DNA of 50,867 nucleotides from Clostridiales bacterium (GTDB lineage Bacteria > Bacillota > Clostridia > Lachnospirales > Lachnospiraceae), in NCBI GenBank assembly GCA_029007845.1, contig JAQXIP010000088.1:1-50867 (forward strand), read 5' to 3'. Shown here in pieces: positions 1 through 7,918 of this stretch. A program made the translations under genes and the position numbers. Every line of letters starts with the position of its first letter. Position 1 is the first letter of the stretch. The notes beneath the pieces are model-generated. The model was given only the letters and a program-made list of their open reading frames with translations. It was not told the origin of the DNA and ran no database searches.

Positions 1-435
1 AAAAAAAGTAGATATGGACTAACCGCTTTAGTTGATTTATCCATTCATTCCAAAAACGAGCGGGTGGCGCTGAACAGTATTGCGGAACGCAACAATATTT
101 CTCCACAATATCTGGAACAGGTATTCGGCAGTCTTCGAAGGGCAGGAATCCTAAAAAGTATGAAAGGCTCCCAGGGAGGATATCTTCTGAATGACAGCCC
201 GGAAAAAATAACCGTGTCAGAAGTAATTGAAGCCCTGGAGGGGACCTATCACATTGCGGATGAGGATACCCCGCCAGACAGCGGTTCCCGTGGAATTTCC
301 GATGCGATCCAGACGGTGATTATTGATCCGGTAAATGGACAGTTAGATGATCTTTTAAAGAATATTACGCTGGCAGATCTTCAGAAAGTCTATCTTGAAC
401 GCGATAGTTACAGCGAGGATATGTATTATATATAG
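1..435 (+). CDS. Rrf2-family transcriptional regulator (5' truncated by window edge)
   Basis: The open frame runs from the first base with no start codon in view, so the N-terminus is outside the window; the GTG at 64 is internal. About 144 residues are visible. They carry the winged helix-turn-helix of Rrf2 proteins (SIAERNNISPQYLEQVF, then GILKSMKGSQGGYLL), followed by a dimerisation helix. The visible part has no cysteine, so the three-Cys Fe-S ligand set of IscR/NsrR is absent and the protein is closer in type to CymR, the cysteine-metabolism repressor of Bacilli (family knowledge). It lies 17 bp upstream of a sulfur/thiol operon, which supports a role in sulfur control. The paired dyad upstream of metY at 6504-6618 is a candidate target (inference). 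Family call is firm, ligand unknown. Confidence 0.88.
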   Translation, partial: KKSRYGLTALVDLSIHSKNERVALNSIAERNNISPQYLEQVFGSLRRAGILKSMKGSQGGYLLNDSPEKITVSEVIEALEGTYHIADEDTPPDSGSRGISDAIQTVIIDPVNGQLDDLLKNITLADLQKVYLERDSYSEDMYYI

Positions 436-452
436 ATCCGGAGGAAGCGGAC

Positions 453-1226
453 ATGTGTGAATTATTTGGTTTTAGTTCGAAAAACGAGAGATGCATTAAC
501 GATTACCTGAAAGAATTTTTCAGTCACAGCAAAAGACATCCCCATGGGTGGGGACTGGCGTGTTTTGACGGAAAGGAAGCCTTTGTTGAAAAGGAGCCTG
601 TCGCAGCAATAAAAAGCAATTATCTGAAGGAACGCCTGACACAGCCGGTTTATGTCAAAGCAGCATTTGCACATATCCGCTATGCCACGATCGGAAATGT
701 GGCATACAAGAACTGCCATCCATTTACGGGCAAAGATTCTGGTGGACGTCGCTGGACACTGGTGCATAATGGTACTATATTTGATTATTCTCCACTAGAT
801 GAATTCGTAAGAGTACAGGTGGGGGATACGGACAGTGAACGTGTTTTTCTGTATCTTATGAAGCTTATTCGTGAAAAAGAGGAAAAACTACATAGACCAC
901 TAACCGCACAGGAACGGTTTGAACTTCTCGATGAGATGGTAGTCCACATGTCCAGGGGAAATAAGCTTAACCTGCTCATTTACGATGGGGAATGGATGTA
1001 TGTTCACACCAACTATGCCAATTCCCTATATAGTCTTGAACAGTCGGATTCCGTCTTTTTCTCTACCGTTCCGCTTACCAGGGATGATTGGAAACCGGTG
1101 CCCTTTACGACCCTTTTAGCATATCAGGATGGAAAACTTTTGAAAAAAGGGACAAATCACGGACAGGAGTATATTGATTGTGATGAAAATGAAAAATTTC
1201 TTTATCAGATTTTTTCCGATTTATAA
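453..1226 (+). CDS. Class II glutamine amidotransferase, EgtC/YafJ-like
   Basis: This 257-residue protein begins Met-Cys, so Cys2 becomes the N-terminal nucleophile after Met removal, as in all class II (Ntn) amidotransferases. Other family marks are visible: HPHGWGLA, AHIRYATIGNV, NCHPF, the VHNGTI oxyanion motif and GDTDSE. No synthase domain is fused to it, so it is of the stand-alone YafJ/EgtC sort. EgtC removes gamma-glutamate from an ergothioneine intermediate. Here the next gene encodes a glutamate-cysteine ligase-like enzyme (12 bp gap) and the one after a PLP C-S lyase, so removal of a gamma-glutamyl group from a thiol adduct is a reasonable inference. A Shine-Dalgarno (CCGGAGGAAG) precedes the ATG. 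The substrate is not shown by the sequence. Confidence 0.85.
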   Translation: MCELFGFSSKNERCINDYLKEFFSHSKRHPHGWGLACFDGKEAFVEKEPVAAIKSNYLKERLTQPVYVKAAFAHIRYATIGNVAYKNCHPFTGKDSGGRRWTLVHNGTIFDYSPLDEFVRVQVGDTDSERVFLYLMKLIREKEEKLHRPLTAQERFELLDEMVVHMSRGNKLNLLIYDGEWMYVHTNYANSLYSLEQSDSVFFSTVPLTRDDWKPVPFTTLLAYQDGKLLKKGTNHGQEYIDCDENEKFLYQIFSDL

Positions 1227-1238
1227 GGAGTATACAGA

Positions 1239-2624
1239 ATGGAAGAACAATTAATCCGGGATCGGTTATATGAAAAATACATTGCACCAACCAGAAAGGA
1301 AAAACACAAGGATTACATTGGAATTGAAATTGAGATGCCAATTGTGAATCTGCGGAAGAAACCGGTGGATTTTAATGTGGTTCATGAGATTACCAGACAG
1401 TTTATGGAACATTTTTCCTTTCAGGCAGAAGGAAAGGATGAAGAAGGAAATATCTATTCTGCAGTGGATCATGTGACAGGAGACATTCTTTCTTATGACT
1501 GCTCGTATAATAATCTGGAATTATCTCTTGGAAAGGAAAAGGAACTGGGAGTTTTAAACAAGCGGTTTCGAACCTATTATTCCTTTTTAAAGGGCGAGTT
1601 TGAGAAACGGGATCATACCCTGACTGGAATGGGTATTAATCCATACCGCATGTACAATCAGAATATCCCCATCCCGAATGGACGATACCGGATGCTATTT
1701 CATCATTTACATTCTTATAAAAACTACGAGCTTCCTATGTATTTTCATTCTTATCCGGAATACGGAACTTTTTCCAGCGCATCCCAGGTTCAGATGGATG
1801 TATCTTATGAGGATCTGCTTGTCACTTTGGAGGCGTTTTCCCGTCTTGAACCGGTGAAAGCACTGTTATTCTCGAATTCGGTGCTGCTTGGTGAACATGA
1901 AGAACTGCTCTGTTTTCGGGACTGTTTCTGGGAAAACAGTACGCATGGAATCAACCCCCATAATATTGGAATGTTTGACTGCGAGTTTCATGATGTGGAA
2001 GAATTGCTTTCCTACATTGCGTCTACGAGTATCTACTGTGTAGAGCGGGATGAAAAGTATATTAATTTTCCTCCGGTTCCGATTATCGAGTATTTTCAGA
2101 AACCTTGGGTGACCGGTGAATACTATGAAGATGGAACGTATCATACAATCAAGGTGGTGCCAAGGATAGAGGATATTTCGTATCTGAGAACGTTTAAATT
2201 TGAAGATTTGACGTTCCGTGGAACGGTAGAATTCCGGAGTGTGTGCTGCCAGCCGGTGAAGGATAGTATGACTGTTGCGGCATTTCACGTAGGGCTGAAA
2301 GAAGAATTAGATTCCCTTTATCATCTTTTGAAGGAGGATCATGTCATTTATCGTCATGGTTATACCGCTTCGGAGCTTCGAAAGATGTTTGTAAAAAAGG
2401 AATTGCCTGGCTTTGTTAATCAGGAGAAGCTTTATGGACTCGTAAAAGAAATTCTAGATCTTGCAAATAAAGGATTGGTAAGCAGGGGATATGGAGAAGA
2501 GATTTTTCTAAAGCCATTGTACCGCCGTCTGGACGAGAGAACGAATCCGGCCCGGAAGTTACTGGAACTTCGGGATCAGGGGATTAGTCTGGAGAACCTG
2601 ATTTGGCAATATGGACAATTCTAA
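1239..2624 (+). CDS. Glutamate-cysteine ligase-like protein (GCS2/EgtA type)
   Basis: A 461-residue protein of the carboxylate-amine ligase superfamily. The N-terminal GIEIEMP strand supplies the acidic metal/ATP ligands typical of glutamate-cysteine ligases; ASQVQMDVSYED and FRGTVEFRSVCCQP are further conserved blocks. Length fits GCS2/EgtA proteins (about 400-460). The expected reaction is ATP-dependent joining of the glutamate gamma-carboxyl to the cysteine amine, giving gamma-glutamylcysteine. No glutathione synthetase domain is fused and no gshB lies in the window. It is preceded by an EgtC-like amidotransferase and followed by a C-S lyase, suggesting that a gamma-glutamylcysteine adduct is made, deglutamylated and cleaved (inference). 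Another amine acceptor than cysteine cannot be excluded. Confidence 0.78.
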   Translation: MEEQLIRDRLYEKYIAPTRKEKHKDYIGIEIEMPIVNLRKKPVDFNVVHEITRQFMEHFSFQAEGKDEEGNIYSAVDHVTGDILSYDCSYNNLELSLGKEKELGVLNKRFRTYYSFLKGEFEKRDHTLTGMGINPYRMYNQNIPIPNGRYRMLFHHLHSYKNYELPMYFHSYPEYGTFSSASQVQMDVSYEDLLVTLEAFSRLEPVKALLFSNSVLLGEHEELLCFRDCFWENSTHGINPHNIGMFDCEFHDVEELLSYIASTSIYCVERDEKYINFPPVPIIEYFQKPWVTGEYYEDGTYHTIKVVPRIEDISYLRTFKFEDLTFRGTVEFRSVCCQPVKDSMTVAAFHVGLKEELDSLYHLLKEDHVIYRHGYTASELRKMFVKKELPGFVNQEKLYGLVKEILDLANKGLVSRGYGEEIFLKPLYRRLDERTNPARKLLELRDQGISLENLIWQYGQF

Positions 2625-2666
2625 AGCGGAAATTATCCGGTTATCAATATACGAGGAGAATACGGT

Positions 2667-3833
2667 ATGGGATATGATTTTGATACAGTGATTGAACGAA
2701 GAGGAACCAATTCCATAAAATATGACTTTGCAAAGGAGTGGGGAAAAACAGAAGATGTTCTGCCTCTGTGGGTGGCGGATATGGATTTTCCCACTGCACC
2801 GGAGATTCTCAACCGGCTGGAACAAGTAGTACGCCATGGGATTTTTGGGTATAGTGAAGGAAAAGAGGCATATTTTCAGGCGGTATCCGGCTGGTACAAA
2901 AAACAGTTTGGCTGGGAAGTAAAGAGAAGCTGGCTGATTAAAACACCGGGCGTTGTATTTGCCATCTCTGCAGCAATCAGGGCATTTACCGGGGAAGGAG
3001 ACGGAGTACTGATCCAGCAGCCGGTATATTATCCGTTTTCGGATGTGGTTACCGATAATAAACGGAAGCTGGTCATCAGTCCGCTGAAATTTGTGAATGG
3101 ACATTATGAGATGGATTTTGAGGACTTTGAGGAGAAAATCAAATCGAATGGCGTGAAGTTATTTATTCTCTGTAATCCCCATAATCCGGTTGGCCGTGTC
3201 TGGAAAGAATGGGAACTTCGGAAAGTGGGCGAGATCTGCTTAAAATATGGAGTTCTGGTTGTGAGCGACGAGATTCACAGTGATTTTGTATATCCCGGAC
3301 ACAAGCATCTGGTCTTTGCCTCTTTGTCACCACAGTTTTCCGATATGACCATTACCTGTACTGCGCCAAGTAAGACCTTTAATCTGGCAGGACTTCAGAT
3401 CTCGAATATTTTTATACCAAATCAGACGATCCGGCGGAAGTTCCGGAAAGTCATTGATGCAGTCGGTTACAGCCAGGTAAATGTGATGGGACTTACCGCC
3501 TGTCAGGCGGCTTATGAAGAAGGAGAGGAATGGCTTTGCCAGTTAAAGGAGTATCTTCTTCATAATCTGGATTTTTTAAGAAACTATTTAAAAGAGCATA
3601 TTCCTCAGATTGATCTGATTGAGCCGGAGGGAACTTATCTTGTATGGCTGGACTTTCGGAAACTGGGGCTTTCGGAAGAAGAACGGGAAAGAATGCTTTC
3701 CGACAAAGCAAAACTCTGGCTGGATAGCGGTGCGATGTTCGGAGAAAACGGGGAAGGGTTTGAGAGAATGAATATTGCATGTCCTAGGGAAACCCTTTTG
3801 AAGGCACTCAGACAACTGGAAGCTGCAATTTAA
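2667..3833 (+). CDS. PLP-dependent C-S beta-lyase, PatB/MalY family
   Basis: A 388-residue fold-type I aminotransferase-like enzyme. The start resembles PatB/MalY proteins (IERRGTNSIKYDF, then LWVADMDFPTAPEI). The cofactor aspartate region is VVSDEIHSDF and the PLP lysine lies in APSKTFNLAGLQ at about residue 236. Family members cleave cystathionine or cysteine S-conjugates to a thiol, pyruvate and ammonia. EgtE, which ends the ergothioneine pathway, is also a PLP C-S lyase. In this operon it could release sulfide or a thiol from a cysteine conjugate prepared by the two upstream enzymes, or act in ordinary cystathionine turnover. A 42-bp gap with a GAGGAG site precedes the ATG. Confidence 0.87.
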   Translation: MGYDFDTVIERRGTNSIKYDFAKEWGKTEDVLPLWVADMDFPTAPEILNRLEQVVRHGIFGYSEGKEAYFQAVSGWYKKQFGWEVKRSWLIKTPGVVFAISAAIRAFTGEGDGVLIQQPVYYPFSDVVTDNKRKLVISPLKFVNGHYEMDFEDFEEKIKSNGVKLFILCNPHNPVGRVWKEWELRKVGEICLKYGVLVVSDEIHSDFVYPGHKHLVFASLSPQFSDMTITCTAPSKTFNLAGLQISNIFIPNQTIRRKFRKVIDAVGYSQVNVMGLTACQAAYEEGEEWLCQLKEYLLHNLDFLRNYLKEHIPQIDLIEPEGTYLVWLDFRKLGLSEEERERMLSDKAKLWLDSGAMFGENGEGFERMNIACPRETLLKALRQLEAAI

Positions 3834-3902
3834 GGATTGCGCTTCCATGACGGTCATGGTATGCTTTTATGGCAGCTTTATTTGAAAAAAGAGGAGATTC
3901 TA

Positions 3903-4892
3903 ATGAAAAAAATAAATGTACAATTATTTGGCGCTGCCCTTGTGGTAGCTTTGCTTTTGTCAGCAGGATGTGGAAGAACCGACGATTCTATGGCAGGAAA
4001 ACAGACAACGCTTCCTTCGTCGGAAAGCACTGCGAAAAATAATCAGGAAGTGACTTTTCAGGATGATTTAGGCCGGGAGGTGACTGTGAAAAATCCACAG
4101 CGGGTTGCGGTGCTTATTGGAAGTTTTACGGATGTGTGGCTGCTTTCCGGTGGAAAGGTGGCTGCGACAGCCAATGATTCTTGGGAAAGTCTGAATCTGG
4201 AACTGGGAGAAGATGTGGTAAACCTGGGAAGCATTATGGAACCGGATGTGGAGCAGCTGATTGCCGCAGAGCCGGATTTCGTGATTGCAAGTACGAATAC
4301 TGATGCGGATCTGGAACTTGAGGATACACTGACGAAGCTTGGGATACCGGTTGCCTATTTTGATGTATCTAATTTTGATGATTACCTTCATATGTTAAAA
4401 ATCTGTACGGATATTACAGGACGTAAAGATTTATATGAGAAAAATGGAGAAAAGGTTCAAAAGCAGATCCAGGAACTGAAAAAAAGGGTGGATCATTCAC
4501 AACCTACCGTATTATTTTTACGGGCATCTTCCACGGGTGTAAAAGCTAAGGGGAGTGAAGGAAATGTCTGTGGTGAGATGCTTAAGGATCTGGACTGTAT
4601 CAATATTGCAGACAGTGATGACAGCCTGTTGGATGATCTGAGTATGGAAGCGATTGTAGAAGCAGATCCGGAGTATATTTTTGTGACGGTTCAGGGAAAT
4701 GACATGGATGCTGCTATGAAAAATGTAGAAGAACTGCTTACTTCGAATCCGGCCTGGGCATCTCTTCGTGCGGTGAAGAAAAACCAATACTACGTAATGG
4801 ATAAGTTATTGTTTAATCTGAAGCCAAATGCCCGATGGGGAGAGGCCTATGAACAGCTTGTGGATATTTTGTATCCGGAAGGGCAGCGCTAA
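3903..4892 (+). CDS. ABC transporter substrate-binding lipoprotein, cobalamin/iron-siderophore type (orphan)
   Basis: The ATG at 3903 follows AGAGGAG and gives MKKINVQLFG, a hydrophobic stretch and a lipobox (LLLSAGCG), so this start is preferred over upstream in-frame codons. About 329 residues remain. The mature part is a class III periplasmic-binding fold: FQDDLGREVTVKNPQRVAVL is the usual first strand, with later EPDVEQLIAAEPDFVI. Such proteins bind siderophores, heme or corrinoids and feed a BtuCD-type transporter. No permease or ATPase gene is nearby, so its partner must lie elsewhere. It sits 18 bp upstream of a siroheme synthase, which suggests supply of iron or a tetrapyrrole (inference). 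Ligand specificity is not readable. Confidence 0.85.
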   Translation: MKKINVQLFGAALVVALLLSAGCGRTDDSMAGKQTTLPSSESTAKNNQEVTFQDDLGREVTVKNPQRVAVLIGSFTDVWLLSGGKVAATANDSWESLNLELGEDVVNLGSIMEPDVEQLIAAEPDFVIASTNTDADLELEDTLTKLGIPVAYFDVSNFDDYLHMLKICTDITGRKDLYEKNGEKVQKQIQELKKRVDHSQPTVLFLRASSTGVKAKGSEGNVCGEMLKDLDCINIADSDDSLLDDLSMEAIVEADPEYIFVTVQGNDMDAAMKNVEELLTSNPAWASLRAVKKNQYYVMDKLLFNLKPNARWGEAYEQLVDILYPEGQR

Positions 4893-4910
4893 GAAGGAAG
4901 GAAAGTGCAT

Positions 4911-6269
4911 ATGGGATATTTTCCGTTTTTTATTGATGTAGAAGGAAGGAACGGGCTGATTGTAGGCGGTGGCAAAGTTGCAGGGCGGAAGATAAGAAAG
5001 CTGTTGCCTTTTGGTGCCCATCTAACGGTAGTTGCTCCGGTTGTCCTTCCGCAGATAAAGAAAATGCCCGGGGTTTTGGTAAAGGAACGGGAATTTCGCG
5101 ATGAGGATATGAAAGACTGTACGTTTGTCATCGCGGCATCGGATGACCGGGAATTAAACCATCGCATCAGCCAGCTTTGTAAGGAACAGAATGTTCTCGT
5201 GAACGTGGTGGATGATAAAAAGACCTGTAGTTTTTTATTCCCTGCACTCCTAAAACGGGGAAGTTTTACTGCCGGAATATCGACGGAAGGTGTCAGCCCT
5301 CAGATTGCTGCGTCAGTCCGAAGTAAAATGGAGGAAGAACTGCCCGGGCAGATGGAATCGATTCTTGGTTATCTAAAAGAATTGAGGGAGAATGTCAGAC
5401 AATCCATACCGGATGGAAGTCTTCGGGGAAAATTTCTGAAAGAAGCTGCACTTCTTTGTATGGAAAAAGACCGACCGCTAACTGTTGAAGAGGCAAAAGG
5501 TTTGTTTGTTTCCTGTGAAAACAGTGCATCGGTTACAGGGAAAAAAAACGGGACTGTTGTGTTAGTGGGAGCCGGCTGTGGTCCGGCTGACTATATTACT
5601 GTCCGCGGGTTAAATGAGATCAGAAAAGCCGAAGTATTAGTTTATGATGATCTGATGGATGAGAAGCTTTTAGACCATGCGTCAGAGAGCTGTGAAAGAA
5701 TTTATGTCGGAAAACGGATGGGAGTTCACAGCATGAAGCAGGAGGAGATTAATGCTCTGCTGATCCGGAAAGCGCAGGAGGGGAAACGAGTAGTCCGGTT
5801 AAAAGGTGGAGATCCGTTTGTGTTTGGACGAGGCGGTGAAGAAATCCAGGCACTCCACAAGGAAGGAATTGATACTGCACTTGTGCCAGGAGTTACTTCG
5901 GCAGTCTGTGTACCGGCGTTAGCTGGAATTCCGGTAACCCACCGGGGATTAAGCCGTAGCTTTCATGTCATTACCGGTCATACTGCGGATCGTGATGACA
6001 GTCTGCCAGAGAATCTGGATACGATTGCTGCATTGGAAGGAACCTGTATCTTTTTAATGGGGCTTTCCAATATACAAGCGATAACCGATCAGCTCATAGC
6101 TCATGGAAAATCCCCGGATACCCCGGCAGCAGTTGTTCATGGAGATTTTAATGGAAAAAGTATATCTGTTCGTGGGACACTCAGAGAAATCGCAAAAAAG
6201 ACAAAAGAAGTGAAGATCCCTTCTCCTGCTGTCATTGTGGTGGGGGAAACCGCCGGGATAGAACTTTAA
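4911..6269 (+). CDS. cysG: Bifunctional siroheme synthase: precorrin-2 dehydrogenase fused to uroporphyrinogen-III methyltransferase
   Basis: The ATG at 4911 has the AAGGAAGG site at a good distance; an in-frame GTG lies two codons earlier. The N-terminal third (about residues 1-150) starts FPFFIDVEGRNGLIVGGG, the NAD-binding core of precorrin-2 dehydrogenase (Met8p/SirC/CysG-B). From about residue 205 comes a SUMT domain: VGAGCGPADYITVRG, YVGKRMG, RLKGGDPFVFGRGGEE and VPGVTSA. The order is that of Escherichia coli CysG and the length (453) is close to it. The product converts uroporphyrinogen III to sirohydrochlorin and probably siroheme. Siroheme is the cofactor of the sulfite reductase at 7919, encoded in the next operon. 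A terminator follows at 6285. Confidence 0.92.
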   Translation: MGYFPFFIDVEGRNGLIVGGGKVAGRKIRKLLPFGAHLTVVAPVVLPQIKKMPGVLVKEREFRDEDMKDCTFVIAASDDRELNHRISQLCKEQNVLVNVVDDKKTCSFLFPALLKRGSFTAGISTEGVSPQIAASVRSKMEEELPGQMESILGYLKELRENVRQSIPDGSLRGKFLKEAALLCMEKDRPLTVEEAKGLFVSCENSASVTGKKNGTVVLVGAGCGPADYITVRGLNEIRKAEVLVYDDLMDEKLLDHASESCERIYVGKRMGVHSMKQEEINALLIRKAQEGKRVVRLKGGDPFVFGRGGEEIQALHKEGIDTALVPGVTSAVCVPALAGIPVTHRGLSRSFHVITGHTADRDDSLPENLDTIAALEGTCIFLMGLSNIQAITDQLIAHGKSPDTPAAVVHGDFNGKSISVRGTLREIAKKTKEVKIPSPAVIVVGETAGIEL

Positions 6270-6284
6270 GAATGGCAGTAAATT

Positions 6285-6323
6285 GCCGCTTTCACAGATG
6301 GAAAATGTGAGGCGGCTTTTTTG
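6285..6323 (+). terminator. Rho-independent terminator after cysG
   Basis: GCCGC...CACA pairs with TGTG...GCGGC around a nine-base loop, followed by a T run (6317-6322). It closes the first sulfur operon 15 bases after the stop codon. Confidence 0.85.
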
Positions 6324-6503
6324 TGTGTGAGCCTTGCAGTACACGTTTCCTGCCCTGTGACTAGACAGTTGTAACCTTAACTTTTCTTGATTATCATAAC
6401 GAAAAGTGAGACGCGGGTATTCTGACCTGATAAAAGATCTGATCAGCTATATGATCATAAGAGAAACTTATATTATCCGTACTGGCAGAAGAATTTAAAA
6501 CAC

Positions 6504-6532
6504 ATAATTCCTATTGACAAAATAGGAATTAT
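6504..6532. promoter_or_regulatory. Perfect 12-bp inverted repeat overlapping promoter 1 of the metY operon (candidate operator O1)
   Basis: ATAATTCCTATT (6504-6515) and AATAGGAATTAT (6521-6532) are exact reverse complements around GACAA. The dyad overlaps the -35 hexamer at 6514 and most of the spacer, a position that would block RNA polymerase. The core TTCCTA-N9-TAGGAA recurs at 6596-6616. The bound factor is unknown; the Rrf2 regulator at 1-435 is the nearest candidate. Confidence 0.75.
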
Positions 6533-6542
6533 GTCATATAAT
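6514..6542 (+). promoter_or_regulatory. Promoter 1 of the metY operon
   Basis: TTGACA at 6514-6519 and TATAAT at 6537-6542 are both perfect consensus hexamers with a 17-bp spacer. Transcription would start near 6549, about 110 bases upstream of metY. The region 6324-6500 before it shows nothing I can name beyond small TGATCA palindromes near 6440. Confidence 0.85.
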
Positions 6543-6567
6543 GCAGAACAGATGCTAGAAAAAATTG

Positions 6568-6596
6568 TTGACAAAGATCAGGAGCAGTGCTACTAT
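6568..6596 (+). promoter_or_regulatory. Promoter 2 of the metY operon
   Basis: TTGACA at 6568-6573 and TACTAT at 6591-6596, spacer 17 bp. The -10 box touches the left half of the second dyad, so the layout (promoter plus dyad) is repeated within 90 bp. Confidence 0.6.
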
Positions 6597-6618
6597 TCCT
6601 ATAGAATAAGTAGGAATA
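6594..6618. promoter_or_regulatory. Second dyad, candidate operator O2
   Basis: TATTCCTA (6594-6601) and TAGGAATA (6611-6618) are reverse complements. The core TTCCTA-N9-TAGGAA has exactly the same half-site spacing as O1, which argues that both bind one dimeric regulator. It lies over the -10 and start region of promoter 2. Confidence 0.7.
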
Positions 6619-6657
6619 TACGGATTATGCAGAATCAATACAGATAGGAGCACCAAT

Positions 6658-7884
6658 ATGGAATTCAATACAAAATTATTACATGGTAATGCTGTTAAAA
6701 ATTATGCAGATGGTGCAACGGTTCCACCCATTAGCCAGACAAGTGCGTTTTCTTATGAAACGGCAGAAAAATTAGAAAAGGTATTTAATAATAAAGCACC
6801 GGGGTACGCATATACACGAATCGGCAATCCGACAGTAGATGCATTTGAAAGGAGAGTCTGTGAACTGGAAGGTGGAAAGGGAGCAGTTGCCTGTGCTTCG
6901 GGAATGTCTGCGGTTACCCTTTCCTTGCTAAATATTTTAAGTGCCGGCGATGAGATTATTGCAGGAAGCGGTCTGTTCGGGGGAACGATTGATCTTTTTT
7001 CTGACTTAAAGCAATTTGGCATTACAACCAGATTTGTTAGTAAAGTGACAGTTGAAGAAATTGAGCCGCTGATTAATGAGCATACGAAGGCAGTATTTGG
7101 AGAAGTGATCAGTAATCCAAGCCTGGACGTCATTGATATCCGCTCAGTGGCAGACTTTGTACATAGCAAAGGGATACCTCTGATCATGGACAGCACAACG
7201 GCGACCCCTTATGCAGTCCGCCCATTTGAACATGGCGCAGACATTGTGGTTCATTCCTCATCGAAATATATTAATGGTGGAGGAAATTCCATCAGTGGTA
7301 TCATTGTGGACAGTGGGAACTTCCAGTGGGATGTATCCCGTTACAATGGATTTGAGAAATACAAAGTATATGGAAGTTTTGCTTATCTGGCAAAGCTTCG
7401 TAACGGTATCTGGCGCAACATGGGTGGATGCCTTTCTCCGACGAATGCTTTTTTAAACCTGGTAGGACTGGAGACACTGGGACTTCGTATGGAGCGGATA
7501 TGCAGCAATTCCTATGAACTGGCACAGGCTCTTGGAAGGTTAGATGGAGTGTCAGTTCATTATCCGGGGCTTCCGGACAGTCCATACAAGGAACTGGTGG
7601 ACCGGCAGTTAAATGGACTTGGCGGAGGAATTATAACCATACAGGTGGGCTCTAAGGAACGTGCATATCAATTGCTGAACTCGTTAAAATATGCGCTGAA
7701 TGCTACGAATATTGGTGATTTACGAACACTGGTTATTCATCCGGCATCAACGATTTATACCCATAGTACAAAAGAACAAAAAGAAGCGGCAGGAGTGCAG
7801 GAAGACACCATCCGCATCAGCGTAGGAATTGAGGATGTTCAGGATCTGATAGACGATTTTACCCAGGCGGTAGAGTCATTATAA
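6658..7884 (+). CDS. metY: O-acetylhomoserine (thiol)-lyase, MetY family
   Basis: A 408-residue Cys/Met-metabolism PLP enzyme. Visible marks are the N-terminal NTKLLHGN and PPISQTSAFSYE, the substrate-loop YAYTRIGNPT, the ACASGMSAV cofactor motif, IMDSTTATP with the cofactor Asp, and HSSSKYINGGG with the PLP lysine (Lys203). Length and the GGGNSISG segment fit O-acetylhomoserine sulfhydrylases better than cystathionine gamma-synthases. It makes homocysteine from O-acetylhomoserine and a sulfur donor. The operon downstream encodes a ThiS-like carrier with its activator and protease, so the donor is probably the carrier thiocarboxylate, as described for MetY of Wolinella succinogenes. The AGGAG site at 6645 supports the ATG. 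First gene after two dyad-controlled promoters. Confidence 0.9.
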   Translation: MEFNTKLLHGNAVKNYADGATVPPISQTSAFSYETAEKLEKVFNNKAPGYAYTRIGNPTVDAFERRVCELEGGKGAVACASGMSAVTLSLLNILSAGDEIIAGSGLFGGTIDLFSDLKQFGITTRFVSKVTVEEIEPLINEHTKAVFGEVISNPSLDVIDIRSVADFVHSKGIPLIMDSTTATPYAVRPFEHGADIVVHSSSKYINGGGNSISGIIVDSGNFQWDVSRYNGFEKYKVYGSFAYLAKLRNGIWRNMGGCLSPTNAFLNLVGLETLGLRMERICSNSYELAQALGRLDGVSVHYPGLPDSPYKELVDRQLNGLGGGIITIQVGSKERAYQLLNSLKYALNATNIGDLRTLVIHPASTIYTHSTKEQKEAAGVQEDTIRISVGIEDVQDLIDDFTQAVESL

Positions 7885-7918
7885 AAGAAACAGGATTTCG
7901 TGCGAAGGAGGATAAAAT

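Noticed and set aside
453-3833. A full ergothioneine pathway
   Set aside because: No EgtB or EgtD is visible; EgtB needs oxygen while the surrounding genes indicate an anaerobe.
6324-6510. A SAM or T-box riboswitch before metY
   Set aside because: No conserved SAM-box or T-box sequence is visible, and the promoters lie downstream of this region.
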